From Streptomyces sp. NWU339 (lineage in GTDB: Bacteria > Actinomycetota > Actinomycetes > Streptomycetales > Streptomycetaceae), in NCBI RefSeq assembly GCF_003143855.1, contig NZ_QFRK01000023.1, positions 21,870-85,869 on the forward strand: a DNA stretch of 64,000 nt, read 5' to 3'. The position numbers and the translations under genes are program-made. The notes below the pieces were generated by a model, which saw only the letters and a program-made list of their open reading frames with translations, ran no database searches and was not told where the DNA came from. Positions 15,726-23,493 of this stretch are shown piece after piece (the first letter of the stretch is position 1; every line of letters starts with the position of its first letter).

Positions 15726-16775
15726 GTGTCTTCGTCCGCCGGGCCCGGATTCGTCGCCGTGGATTCCGGGGGCTCCGGGCTGCGTGTCGTCGTCGGTGCC
15801 GTCGGGCGCGGTCCGCTCGCCCGGGGTGCTTCCGGTGAACCGGTGCGGACCGGTGCCCGGGGGATCGACCCGGGGCATCTCATGGAGCAACTCGTGCCCA
15901 TGGCACGGGGGCTGGCCGCCGAGGCCGGAATCGGGCGGCTGGACACGGCGGCCGTCGGTGCGGCCGGACTGGCCAGCCTCGGGGACGCGCTGCGCGCCGA
16001 GCTGCCGGGGGCGCTGACCCGGGAGCTGGGGGTACGGCGTGTGGCACTGGCCGCCGACGCCGTCACCGCCTACGTCGGCGCTCTGGGGTCCCGGCCGGGT
16101 GCCGTGATCGCCGCCGGTACGGGCCTGATCGCCGTCGGCACCGATCTGACCGGGTGGCGCCGGGCGGACGGCTGGGGGCATCTGCTCGGCGACTGCGGCG
16201 GCGGCGCGTGGATCGGGCGGGCGGGCCTGGAGGCGGCGCTGCGCGCCCATGACGGACGGGACGGCGGCTCCAGCCGGCTGCTGGAGTGCGCCGAGGAGAT
16301 GTTCGGCCCGGCGGCCGCGCTGCCCGGCCACCTGTATCCGCGCACCGACCGGCCGGCGGTCCTCGCCTCCTTCGCACCCCGGGTGGCGGAGTGCGCCGCC
16401 GATGACGCCGTCGCCGCGGACATCCTGCGGGCGGCCGCCCGGCACATGGTCGACTCGGCGGCGGCCGTCTGCCCGGAGACGGGTCCGGGTTCGGGTGCCG
16501 GCGCAGGTTCGGGTTCGGTCGAGCCTCTGGTGGCGCTCACCGGTGGCCTGTTCAACATGGGCGACCCGCTTCTCGTACCCCTGGGCGAGGAGTTGGCGAA
16601 ACGGCTGCCGAGGGCTCGGCGGGTGACGGCCGAGGGCAATCCGCTGCACGGGGCGGTGCGTATCGCCACCGACCTCGCGACCGGTTCGTTCACCCTTCCG
16701 AGTGACGAGAAGATGCTGTGCGTGACGAGTCCGGCAGGTGGAGGGGGCATCGCCGCACCCGATGTCGGCACATAG
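15726..16775 (+). CDS. N-acetylglucosamine kinase-like BadF/BadG-type ATPase
   Basis: 349 residues from GTG 15726. This start has an exceptional GAGGAGGTGGGG ribosome-binding site (15708-15719), better than the upstream ATG 15699. ASKHA-fold motifs are visible: phosphate 1 (FVAVDSGGSGLRVVVG), connect 1 (ALAADAVTAYVGAL), phosphate 2 (GAVIAAGTGLIAVG), GWGHLLGDCGGGAWIGR, and the adenosine motif (PLVALTGGLFNMGDPLLVPL). The closest activities in the family are GlcNAc or glucosamine kinases, which phosphorylate the sugar with ATP in the cytoplasm. The substrate is inferred from the family only. A Gly/Ser-rich insertion lies near residues 258-266. Confidence 0.82.
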   Translation: MSSSAGPGFVAVDSGGSGLRVVVGAVGRGPLARGASGEPVRTGARGIDPGHLMEQLVPMARGLAAEAGIGRLDTAAVGAAGLASLGDALRAELPGALTRELGVRRVALAADAVTAYVGALGSRPGAVIAAGTGLIAVGTDLTGWRRADGWGHLLGDCGGGAWIGRAGLEAALRAHDGRDGGSSRLLECAEEMFGPAAALPGHLYPRTDRPAVLASFAPRVAECAADDAVAADILRAAARHMVDSAAAVCPETGPGSGAGAGSGSVEPLVALTGGLFNMGDPLLVPLGEELAKRLPRARRVTAEGNPLHGAVRIATDLATGSFTLPSDEKMLCVTSPAGGGGIAAPDVGT

Positions 16776-16859
16776 CACATCAGACATATCCGGATGGATG
16801 TCTCGCAGACGTACCCTCCCCGAACAGAGGAGCCCAGGAAACCACTAACATTCCGCTCC

Positions 16860-17783
16860 ATGAGCACCCCCACTGGGCCCGCGTCCGGCCTGCCAGTACG
16901 AATGCCGCGCCCCCGCCAGCCCGGACGGCACCGCCGTCCCGAGCCTCTGGTGGCTCCCGAGGGCGCGCCCGCGCTCGTCCTCGCCGTGCCGGGTACTCCG
17001 AGCAGCGCCACCCGGTCCCTCGCGGACGAGGTCGTGAGCATCGCCCGTTCCGAGCTCCCCGGTCTGGACGCTCGGATCGGTTACCTCGACGGAGACGACG
17101 AGGAGTTTCCCACGCTGCAGGCGGTACTCGCGCACGCCGCCGAGGAGCGCACCGCCCGCTTCGAGCAGGCTCGCGCCGCCGGCATGGACGTCAAGGAACC
17201 GGACGGCCCCGTCGCCGTCGTCGTGCCGCTGCTCGCCGGTCCGGACAGCTCGCTGCTGCGCCAGGTCCGTCAGGCGCTGATGGACAGCCGTGTCGCCGCC
17301 GAGCTGACCGATGTGCTCGGTCCGCACCCGCTGCTCGCGGAGGCTCTGCACGTGCGGCTGTCCGAGGCCGGTCTGGCCCGCGCCGACCGGGCCCGGCTGT
17401 TCACCGTGGCGACCGCCGCGGACGGCATCATCCTCGCCTCCGTGGGCGGTGACGAGGCCGTGCAGGCGGCCGGGATCACCGGCATGCTGCTCGCCGCGCG
17501 TCTCGCCGTGCCGGTGATGGCGGCGGCCCTGGACGAGGAGGGTTCGATCGCGTCGGTGGCCGAGCAGCTGCGCAACTCCGGTTCGCAGCAGCTGGCTCTC
17601 GCGCCGTACCTGATCGGTCCCGAGATCGACGCGAGCCTGGTCGAGGAGGCCGCGAAGGAGGTCGGCTGCGCCGCCTCCGAGGCGCTGGGCCCCTACCCGG
17701 CGATCGGCAAGCTCGCCCTTGCCAAGTACACGTCCGCGCTGGGCATCGCCCCGCAGCAGGCGCAGAGCACTCCGGCGCACTGA
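16860..17783 (+). CDS. CbiX/sirohydrochlorin-chelatase-like protein lacking the N-terminal His
   Basis: 307 residues from ATG 16860. After a basic, Pro-rich N-terminal tail of about 40 residues, two chelatase-like half domains can be seen. The first (PALVLAVPGTPSSATRSLAD, then VVVPLLAGPDSSLLRQV) corresponds to the place where active CbiX enzymes have AHGSRD. The second is DGIILASVGGDEAVQAAGIT, followed by LAVPVMAAALDEEGSIASV and a YLIGPEIDA segment. The catalytic His of the HGS motif is replaced by Pro (VPG), and no equivalent His is obvious in the C-terminal half. The fold is therefore CbiX-like but metal insertion is doubtful. No cobalamin or siroheme genes are adjacent. A strong terminator follows. 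Confidence 0.8.
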   Translation: MSTPTGPASGLPVRMPRPRQPGRHRRPEPLVAPEGAPALVLAVPGTPSSATRSLADEVVSIARSELPGLDARIGYLDGDDEEFPTLQAVLAHAAEERTARFEQARAAGMDVKEPDGPVAVVVPLLAGPDSSLLRQVRQALMDSRVAAELTDVLGPHPLLAEALHVRLSEAGLARADRARLFTVATAADGIILASVGGDEAVQAAGITGMLLAARLAVPVMAAALDEEGSIASVAEQLRNSGSQQLALAPYLIGPEIDASLVEEAAKEVGCAASEALGPYPAIGKLALAKYTSALGIAPQQAQSTPAH

Positions 17784-17811
17784 CCGGGGCGGCTCATCCG
17801 CTCGTACGACA

Positions 17812-17850
17812 CCGAAAGGCCCGCTCCGACCATCGGAGCGGGCCTTTCGG
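17812..17850. terminator. perfect 17-bp hairpin between convergent genes
   Basis: CCGAAAGGCCCGCTCCG (17812-17828) pairs exactly with CGGAGCGGGCCTTTCGG (17834-17850) around a 5-base loop. On the + strand the right arm ends in CTTTCGG, on the minus strand also, so it serves both the CbiX-like gene and the lactonase gene. Confidence 0.9.
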
Positions 17851-17876
17851 CCTGTGTCCGCCGGGGTGGGCAGCTC

Positions 17877-18956
17877 TCAGTCGACGACCACACAGGACGC
17901 CGCTGCCACCGGGATCGCACCGCCGCGCCGGGGTACGCCCGTGTCCGGGTCGACCGCGAACCAGGTCACGTCCCCGGAGCGCTCGTTCGCGACGTACAGG
18001 AAGCCGCGGGACTCGGTGAGCGCGCGGGGCCAGTGACCGCCGCAGGGCACGGTGGCGGTCAGCCGCAACCCGGCCGTCCCGGCCATTCCGGCCGCCCCGG
18101 CCGTTCTGTCTGTGTTTCCCTCGACCGCGAGAACCGACAGCACGTCCTCGCCTCGGGTCGCGGTCCACACGAAGCGCCCGTCGGGCGAGACGGCGACGCC
18201 CGACGGGTAGGCGTCGCCCGCCGGGGGGCCGGGCAGGACCGGGATCTCGGTGAGCGGCCGGAGCGCGCCCTCGGCGGCGTCCCAGTGGCAGACGACCAGG
18301 GTGGGGCTGAGCTCGTTGAGGACGTACGCGCGTGCGCCGTCCGGGTGGAAGGCCAGGTGACGGGGGCCGGAGCCGGGGCGCAGCGCGACCTCCCGGTGCT
18401 GCGCTGGAGCACCGTCGGCCAGGGTGTACACCCGCACCGAGTCCGTGCCGAGGTCGACGCCGACCGCCCAGCGGCCACTCGGGTCGGGCAGTACCTGGTG
18501 GGCGTGCGGCCCCTGCTGGCGCTGCGGGTGGGGGCCCGAGCCGGTGTGCCGGAACACCCCGGACGCGGACCGCCCCAGGCCGCCGTCGGTGCGGACGGGG
18601 ACGGCGGTGACGCTGCCGGAACCGTAGTTGGCGGTGAGGACGTGTCCGGCGAAGACGCAGAGGTGGGTCGGCCCGTCCCCATGGACCGTCACCGGGGAAC
18701 CGACCGGCTCCGGTACGTCTCCGGCACCGGCACCGGGCACCCGGTATGCGGCCACGGCCCCTTCGGCCGTCTCACTGACCGCGTAAAGCGTCCTCCCGTC
18801 GGGCGAGAGCGTCAGGCAGGAGGGGTCGGGCAGATCGTTCAGGGTGCCCAGGACGGTCAGTGCGCCGTCGTCGGGGGCGACAGAGACGGTGACGATGCCC
18901 GGGCCTCCCGCCGCCGTGAACGATCCGATGAACGCCTGCCGTCTGCCGTCCGTCAC
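17877..18956 (-). CDS. lactonase family protein (YVTN beta-propeller, 6-phosphogluconolactonase type)
   Basis: 359 residues from GTG 18956, with GGAGGGG about 10 bases upstream. The pattern of seven-bladed lactonase propellers is clear: AFIGSFTAAGGPGIVTVSV, DPSCLTLSPDGRTLYAVSE, GDGPTHLCVFAGHVLTANYG, GPHAHQVLPDPSGRWAVGVD, GPRHLAFHPDGARAYVLNEL and PSGVAVSPDGRFVWTATRG. These match Lactonase/Pgl (PF10282) proteins, which hydrolyse 6-phosphogluconolactone or other sugar lactones. The substrate cannot be decided from sequence. A GntR/DasR-like palindrome lies 109 bases upstream of the start. Confidence 0.88.
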   Translation of the reverse strand: MTDGRRQAFIGSFTAAGGPGIVTVSVAPDDGALTVLGTLNDLPDPSCLTLSPDGRTLYAVSETAEGAVAAYRVPGAGAGDVPEPVGSPVTVHGDGPTHLCVFAGHVLTANYGSGSVTAVPVRTDGGLGRSASGVFRHTGSGPHPQRQQGPHAHQVLPDPSGRWAVGVDLGTDSVRVYTLADGAPAQHREVALRPGSGPRHLAFHPDGARAYVLNELSPTLVVCHWDAAEGALRPLTEIPVLPGPPAGDAYPSGVAVSPDGRFVWTATRGEDVLSVLAVEGNTDRTAGAAGMAGTAGLRLTATVPCGGHWPRALTESRGFLYVANERSGDVTWFAVDPDTGVPRRGGAIPVAAASCVVVD

Positions 18957-19561
18957 GCCTGATCCCCTCCGGTTCCCTGCCGTCCGCGGCTGCCCCTGCC
19001 GGTCTCCGCCGGTCTCCGACCGGCTTCGTACCGACCGGAGCGACGCTAGCAGCCGACCCCTTCAGGTCTAGACCAAAGCTCTCAGTTCGTCCGCTCAGGC
19101 ACCGCGCGCCGCACCCTCCGGTCCCGTCTCGACCGGCTGGAGAGCGAGGGAGCGGCGCGCGCCCGCTTCCGACGCTCGGAGCCGCGCGTGATCTTCGGCA
19201 CTTCCAACTCCGACGTCTCCCGCCCCTCCCGAAGCGGCGACGGCGTCACCCTGCTGGACGGGATCTGGACGGAAACGCCCTTCGGCGACAAGAACGCCCT
19301 GGTCACACGGGTGCGAGCCGCCGCTGCCGCCCGGGTGCCGACTGCCCTGCGAGCGGAGCGGATGGCGATAAAGCGGCCTGTACCACACAGAATGCGTCGT
19401 ACGGGGTATGGGTTCACAAGTCGAGGCACCCGGTGCCGCACCACCGCGCCGGTCGTCGTCACCGGGTGTCGGCGACAGAAGATTCCTTCCGGAACGGTGA
19501 TTGTTTCGCCCCTGCCATCCGTACTCCCTGGCGTTGGGCTGTTGATACACCAGGAGGCACG
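18957..19561. other. 600-base region between the lactonase and DUF4142 genes
   Basis: It holds the GGTCTAGACC palindrome described separately. A + strand frame without a clear beginning has GC-rich third positions from about 19083 to 19330 (with GTG at 19188). Its product resembles nothing I know, so I leave it uncalled; it may be a gene remnant. The last 200 bases, of lower GC, probably carry the DUF4142 promoter. Confidence 0.4.
19065..19074. promoter_or_regulatory. GGTCTAGACC palindrome, candidate DasR/GntR-type (dre) site
   Basis: A perfect 10-bp palindrome followed by A on the right, matching the invariant core of the DasR-responsive element (consensus roughly ACTGGTCTAGACCACT). The left flank differs (TCA instead of ACT). 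It lies 109 bases before the lactonase start and far upstream of the DUF4142 gene. DasR controls amino-sugar use, and an amino-sugar-kinase-like gene lies 2.3 kb away. Confidence 0.5.
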
Positions 19562-20311
19562 ATGCGCATCTCGCGCAGCACGGCAGGAACCGCGTTCGTG
19601 GGCGGAGCCATGGTTCTCACCCTCTCCGCGCTCGCCTACCCCACCATGCTGGGCGTGCAGAACACATCGACCACCCAGGACCGGGTCGTCGCCAACACGC
19701 AGTACGGCCAACTGACCGAGGCCGACCGCGACTTCGTGGTCAAGGTGCGTGCCGCCGGACTGTGGGAGCACCCCCTGGGCCTGCTGTCGATGGAGCGGGG
19801 TACGACGCCGGAGATGAAGGAGGTGGGAGAACACCTGGTCGTGGGGCACGGACGGCTCGACGAGAGCTGCCGCAGGATCTCCCTCGAGCTGGGCATCACT
19901 CTGCCCAACCAGGCCTCGCCCCAGCAGGAGCAGTTCGTGGAGACCATCAAGGCCACCACCGACAAGGAGTTCGACACCACGGCCGTGAACATCATGCGGG
20001 TGACGCACGGCCAGATCTTCTCGGTGATCGCCAAGGTCCGGGCCAACACCAGGAACACCCTGGTGCGGCAGCTGGCGGACCAGGCCAACGACACCGTGCT
20101 CGACCACATCACGGTCCTGGAGAAGACCGGACTGGTCAATCACGAGCAGGTCAACTTCCAGCAGACCAGCCCGCCCAAGCTGCCCCGGGAGCAGGTGACG
20201 CCGCCGGCCCCGCAGGCGGGCGCCCCGGTGCTGGTGCTCGAGATCCCCGAGGAGCTGAAGGACCTCAACACGGTCTCCCCGGCGCCGACCCCTGGTGCGA
20301 CGGTGAAGTAG
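19562..20311 (+). CDS. DUF4142 secreted or membrane-anchored protein
   Basis: 249 residues from ATG 19562, with AGGAGG 6 bases upstream. A hydrophobic N-terminal segment (GTAFVGGAMVLTLSALAYPT) looks like a signal peptide or anchor. The DUF4142 domain follows (LTEADRDFVVKVRAAGLWEH, MKEVGEHLVVGHGRLDESCR, then NIMRVTHGQIFSVIAKVRAN, NDTVLDHITVLEKTGL). It is a ferritin-like all-alpha fold found in many exported bacterial proteins. The C-terminal part is Pro-rich. Function unknown, probably extracytoplasmic. Confidence 0.88.
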   Translation: MRISRSTAGTAFVGGAMVLTLSALAYPTMLGVQNTSTTQDRVVANTQYGQLTEADRDFVVKVRAAGLWEHPLGLLSMERGTTPEMKEVGEHLVVGHGRLDESCRRISLELGITLPNQASPQQEQFVETIKATTDKEFDTTAVNIMRVTHGQIFSVIAKVRANTRNTLVRQLADQANDTVLDHITVLEKTGLVNHEQVNFQQTSPPKLPREQVTPPAPQAGAPVLVLEIPEELKDLNTVSPAPTPGATVK

Positions 20312-20337
20312 GCACCCCGGGGCCCGGGGGACGGACG

Positions 20338-21120
20338 TCAGGACCCGCGGCGGGGTGTGCCCCGGCGCGGGTTCTTCGGTGTGCCGCCGGTACCCTTCCG
20401 TCGCCCGCGGCCGGCCGATCCGCCCGCCGCCTGCTGCCGGCGGGCACCGCCCTTCTCGGCGGCCCGCCTGGGCTTCTCCTGCTTCTCCTGGACGGAAGGC
20501 TGGGGCCGGGTGCGGCCCCGGGTGCTGTTCACGGTCCGGCCGCGGACGATCCCGATGAAGTCCTCCACCGAGTCGGTGGTCGCGGCCTCGGGCCACGCCA
20601 GCGCCACGCTCGACTCGGGGGCGTCCTTGAGCGGCCGGTGGGTGAGGTCCTTGCGGTGGTGCAGCCGCGCCAGGGACAGCGGCACGACGAGCACGCCGAT
20701 CCCGGCCGCGACGAGCTGAATGGCGTCGGCCGTGGTCGCGGGCCGTTCGAGGGCGGGCCTCCCGGGCAGGGTCTCCCACCCGAGGACGTCGTCGAGGGGG
20801 TGCAGCACGATCTCGTCGTCCAGGTCCTCGGGGGCCACCTCGTCGACCGCCGTCACGAGGTGGTCCTTGGGAACCACGACGACCGTCTGCTCGGTGTAGA
20901 GGGGAATCGCGCTGAACACCGTCCGGTCGACGGGCAGCCGGACGAGGCCCGCGTCGGCGTCCCCGTTCAGCAGCAGGTCAGCCGCTTCCGCGGCGGGCAC
21001 CTGGGTGAGGGTCAGCGGGACACCGGGCAGTCGCTCGTTCCAGACGCGTGCCCACTTGCCGGGCATCACCCCGGGTGCGTACACGAGCCGGAACGATGGG
21101 GACACATCCGAGCCTGTCAC
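20338..21120 (-). CDS. LysR-type substrate-binding domain protein without a DNA-binding domain
   Basis: 260 residues. From residue 9 it is a periplasmic-binding-protein-like LysR effector domain (FRLVYAPGVMPGKWARVWNE, GDADAGLVRLPVDRTVFSAI, PLYTEQTVVVVPKDH, AIQLVAAGIGVLVVPLSLAR). The N-terminal winged HTH of LysR regulators is absent. The last 60 residues are extremely basic (Arg/Lys/Gly/Pro-rich) and could bind nucleic acid. It diverges from a DUF5997 gene with only 71 bases between the starts. I infer that the two proteins work together. The start codon is consistent with the family beginning but not confirmed by a strong ribosome-binding site. Confidence 0.87.
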   Translation of the reverse strand: MTGSDVSPSFRLVYAPGVMPGKWARVWNERLPGVPLTLTQVPAAEAADLLLNGDADAGLVRLPVDRTVFSAIPLYTEQTVVVVPKDHLVTAVDEVAPEDLDDEIVLHPLDDVLGWETLPGRPALERPATTADAIQLVAAGIGVLVVPLSLARLHHRKDLTHRPLKDAPESSVALAWPEAATTDSVEDFIGIVRGRTVNSTRGRTRPQPSVQEKQEKPRRAAEKGGARRQQAAGGSAGRGRRKGTGGTPKNPRRGTPRRGS

Positions 21121-21191
21121 CCGGCCAGGCTACCGGCCTCGCCCACCGATCGTGGTCAGCGGTCGCGCACACGGTCGATACCCTGGACACC

Positions 21192-21584
21192 ATGACGTCG
21201 CACCAGAGCACCCAGACGATGAAGCCCGCGACCGCGGCGAAGAAGCTGGGTGTGTACCTCGAGGCCACCCCCGCCGAATTCCGGGAGGGTGTCGTCTCAC
21301 GCGCCGAGCTGAACGCACTCCAGGCGAACCCGCCCCAGTGGCTGCAGGACCTGCGGCGCAACGGCCCGCACCCCCGCCCGGTGGTCGCGGCCAGGCTGGG
21401 CATCTCCATCTCGGGTCTCGCCCGCGGCGGGATCACCGAGCCCCTCACCACGGAGCAGATCAAGGCTCTCCGGGAGGAGCGTCCCGAGTGGCTGGAGCGG
21501 GAGCAGGCCACGCAGGCGGAGGTCCGCAAGGAGGCGGAGCGCATCCGGCAGCGGAACGAGGAGCGCGCGAAGCGCAACGGCTGA
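21192..21584 (+). CDS. DUF5997 family protein
   Basis: 130 residues from ATG 21192. Sequence blocks such as MKPATAAKKLGVYLEATPAE, LNALQANPPQWLQDLRRNGP and PLTTEQIKALREERPEWLER match DUF5997. A helix-turn-helix-like stretch is visible (VVAARLGISISGLARGG, about residues 64-80), followed by a charged helical tail. It lies head to head with the HTH-less LysR effector-domain gene, an arrangement I recall as conserved in actinomycetes. Possible role: DNA-binding partner or antagonist of that protein, by inference only. Confidence 0.85.
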   Translation: MTSHQSTQTMKPATAAKKLGVYLEATPAEFREGVVSRAELNALQANPPQWLQDLRRNGPHPRPVVAARLGISISGLARGGITEPLTTEQIKALREERPEWLEREQATQAEVRKEAERIRQRNEERAKRNG

Positions 21585-21637
21585 TCGGCCGATCCCCACC
21601 GCGCCTTCCTCACCACCGAACGCCCTCGAACGACCCC

Positions 21638-21674
21638 GAACACCCCCGCACGGGCTTTCCCCGCGGGGGTGTTC
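21638..21674 (+). terminator. hairpin after the DUF5997 gene
   Basis: GAACACCCCCGC (21638-21649) pairs perfectly with GCGGGGGTGTTC (21663-21674) over a 13-base loop, 53 bases after the stop codon. Confidence 0.85.
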
Positions 21675-21860
21675 TCGTACGCACGCGACCCCGCGTGACG
21701 CGATATCGACGGAACGCGAGCCTGCCCTACCCCTTCCGGCACATAGAAATATCTACGACCATGGCTGCACGCCGGGTCGGCGCGCGGACGACCGTGCGGC
21801 CGTCGGCCCGTGACCAGCACGCGCCCCCAGCGGCGCAGCCGACCGTGCGCGGGGTGGGAC

Positions 21861-22349
21861 ATGCAGAGCGCCAGATGGAAACAAGCCGTCGAATGGCTGG
21901 CCGCGGCGGCCAGGGACCCCCGGCAGTGCAAACGGGAATGGGACCACGGCACGGGGACGGCGCTGCTCGCCGCAGGACGGTACTGGGACGTGCTGAGCGT
22001 TCCCGACCGGCTCGGACTGCTCGCCCTGGACCTCCTGTGGAGCGATCCACTGAAGGCGCCCGGACCCACCCTGGTGGATGTCACAGCACGCAGAGTCGGG
22101 TTCTTCCTGCCGCCCGATCCGGCCGGCGAGTGGATCGGGTTCGGCGTGCGGCACGTCAGCCGTGGCTCCTGGGTGGCGGTACCCCCGCCGTACCGCCCCA
22201 CCGGCCGCCTGGAATGGCTCGTCCCCCCGGACGGCACCGGCACCCTGCACTGCCCCACCACCCTCGAACAGGCCCTGCGTACAGCCACCGGCACCCTCGC
22301 CGTCCTGACCCCCACCGGCACGGAACCGGCGGATCCGGGCGGCTGGTGA
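21861..22349 (+). CDS. hypothetical protein, primase/polymerase-associated type
   Basis: 162 residues from ATG 21861; an upstream ATG at 21810 in the same frame is less likely. The sequence has segments such as DHGTGTALLAAGRYWDVLSV, GPTLVDVTARRVGFFLPPDP, VSRGSWVAVPPPYRPTGRLE and GTLHCPTTLEQALRTATGTL. These are familiar from Streptomyces proteins annotated near bifunctional primase/polymerase families or as conserved hypotheticals. No catalytic residues can be assigned. The first 120 bases after the preceding terminator have lower GC and probably hold the promoter. Confidence 0.65.
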   Translation: MQSARWKQAVEWLAAAARDPRQCKREWDHGTGTALLAAGRYWDVLSVPDRLGLLALDLLWSDPLKAPGPTLVDVTARRVGFFLPPDPAGEWIGFGVRHVSRGSWVAVPPPYRPTGRLEWLVPPDGTGTLHCPTTLEQALRTATGTLAVLTPTGTEPADPGGW

Positions 22350-22382
22350 GACCCTCGCCGAGGCGATCCTCCCCGGCCGGGA

Positions 22383-22479
22383 CACAAGAAGCCGGAGCAC
22401 GTCCGCCGCTGCTTCAAGCCGTCCCCCGAGACGATCGCCGAACTCACCAGCCTGCTCAAGCCTGGCGACGCCCGGCGCC
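22383..22479 (+). pseudogene. possible C-terminal remnant of a tyrosine-type integrase
   Basis: One frame reads HKKPEHVRRCFKPSPETIAE and then LTSLLKPGDARR. This resembles the C-terminal tail just after the catalytic Tyr region of actinomycete site-specific integrases (GHKxPxxxxRYxKPS-type ends). No upstream catalytic domain is present, and the Tyr position reads Cys. I recall the pattern only loosely, so this is a weak call. Confidence 0.3.
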
Positions 22480-22587
22480 AAGGGTCCGCGGCCATGACGG
22501 CACCGTGCGTCTCCTCCTTGCCACGATGTGACGATCACCGGATCTCGGTATCACGTAACCCCGGCCGAGGTCTGGACACAGGCGCGC

Positions 22588-23493
22588 TCACGCGTCGGTC
22601 TCGCCCGGTTCGTCAAGGAGGGCCAGCTCCTCCTCGGTCAGGCGAAGGGCGCCGGCGGCGATGTTCTCGGCTAGGTGCACCGGATTGGTGGTACCGGGGA
22701 TAGCCAGCATGTGCGGGCCACGATGCAGTGTCCAAGCGAGCCGTACCTGCGCCGGCGTCGTGCCGTGAGCGCGGGCGACCGTGTGGACGCGCGTGTGCCG
22801 CTCCTGGGCCGCTGCTGCCTCGCGCCGCAGGCCGGAGACGGCAAAGTACGAGACGAAGGCGATGCCCTGCTCCCGGCACAAGCCCACCATTCCGCTCTCG
22901 TCGGCACGGCGCCAGTCCACGCTGTAGGAGTTCTGCACGCAGACCACGGGCGCGATCGCCTGGGCTTCGGCCACGTGCTCCGGGTGCACGTTGGAGAGGC
23001 CGAGGTGCCGGATCAGGCCCGCTTCGCGCAGTTCGGCGAGGGCGCCGAAGTGCTCGGCAATCGAGGCCATGTCGAGGCCATTGCGGCGCAGGTTGACCAC
23101 GTCCAGGTGGTCGCGGCCGAGCTGGCGCAGGTTCTCCTCGACCTGGCCGCGCAGTTGGTCGGGGCGGGCCATGGTGAACCACTCACCGGAGGGATCTCGC
23201 CCCGGGCCGACTTTGGTCACCACGACCACGCCGTCCGGCCAGGACAAGAGGGCCCGGTTGATGAGCTCGTTCGCGGAACGCAGTGGCGAGAAGTAAAAGG
23301 CTGCCGTGTCGATGTGGTTGACGCCCTGCTCGAACGCACTGTGCAGCAGTCGGACGGCGACATCGCGGTCGATGGGCGTACCGTCGGAGTTTCCCATCAT
23401 GCCGTTGCCGGTCAGCCGCATCGCGCCGTAGCCGACGCGGTTCACCTCCAGATCACCGAGCTTCCAGGTTCCTGCTGCCGCCGCTGTGCTCAC
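22588..23493 (-). CDS. aldo/keto reductase
   Basis: 301 residues from GTG 23493, with GAAGGAG upstream. A TIM-barrel oxidoreductase: NRVGYGAMRLTGNGMMG at the N-terminus, NHIDTAAFYFSPLRSANELI with the catalytic Asp and Tyr, VVVTKVGPG with the Lys, and LDVVNLRRNG where many AKRs have their catalytic His. The NADPH-binding C-terminal part reads LAIPGTTNPVHLAENIAAGA. It reduces aldehydes or ketones with NADPH in the cytoplasm; substrate unknown. The missing His (Asn-Leu-Arg instead of Leu-His) is shared by a known subset of bacterial AKRs, so it need not mean inactivity. Confidence 0.92.
   Translation of the reverse strand: MSTAAAAGTWKLGDLEVNRVGYGAMRLTGNGMMGNSDGTPIDRDVAVRLLHSAFEQGVNHIDTAAFYFSPLRSANELINRALLSWPDGVVVVTKVGPGRDPSGEWFTMARPDQLRGQVEENLRQLGRDHLDVVNLRRNGLDMASIAEHFGALAELREAGLIRHLGLSNVHPEHVAEAQAIAPVVCVQNSYSVDWRRADESGMVGLCREQGIAFVSYFAVSGLRREAAAAQERHTRVHTVARAHGTTPAQVRLAWTLHRGPHMLAIPGTTNPVHLAENIAAGALRLTEEELALLDEPGETDA

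Noticed and set aside
18957..19561. A + strand coding-like frame starting at GTG 19188
   Set aside because: Third-position GC is high for part of it but falls off near 19330. There is no homology and no ribosome-binding site, and the frame runs into the DUF4142 gene.
22588..23493. Aldo/keto reductase as inactive because the catalytic His is missing
   Set aside because: A known subset of bacterial AKRs has Asn-Leu-Arg at this position, so the change alone is not evidence for loss of function.
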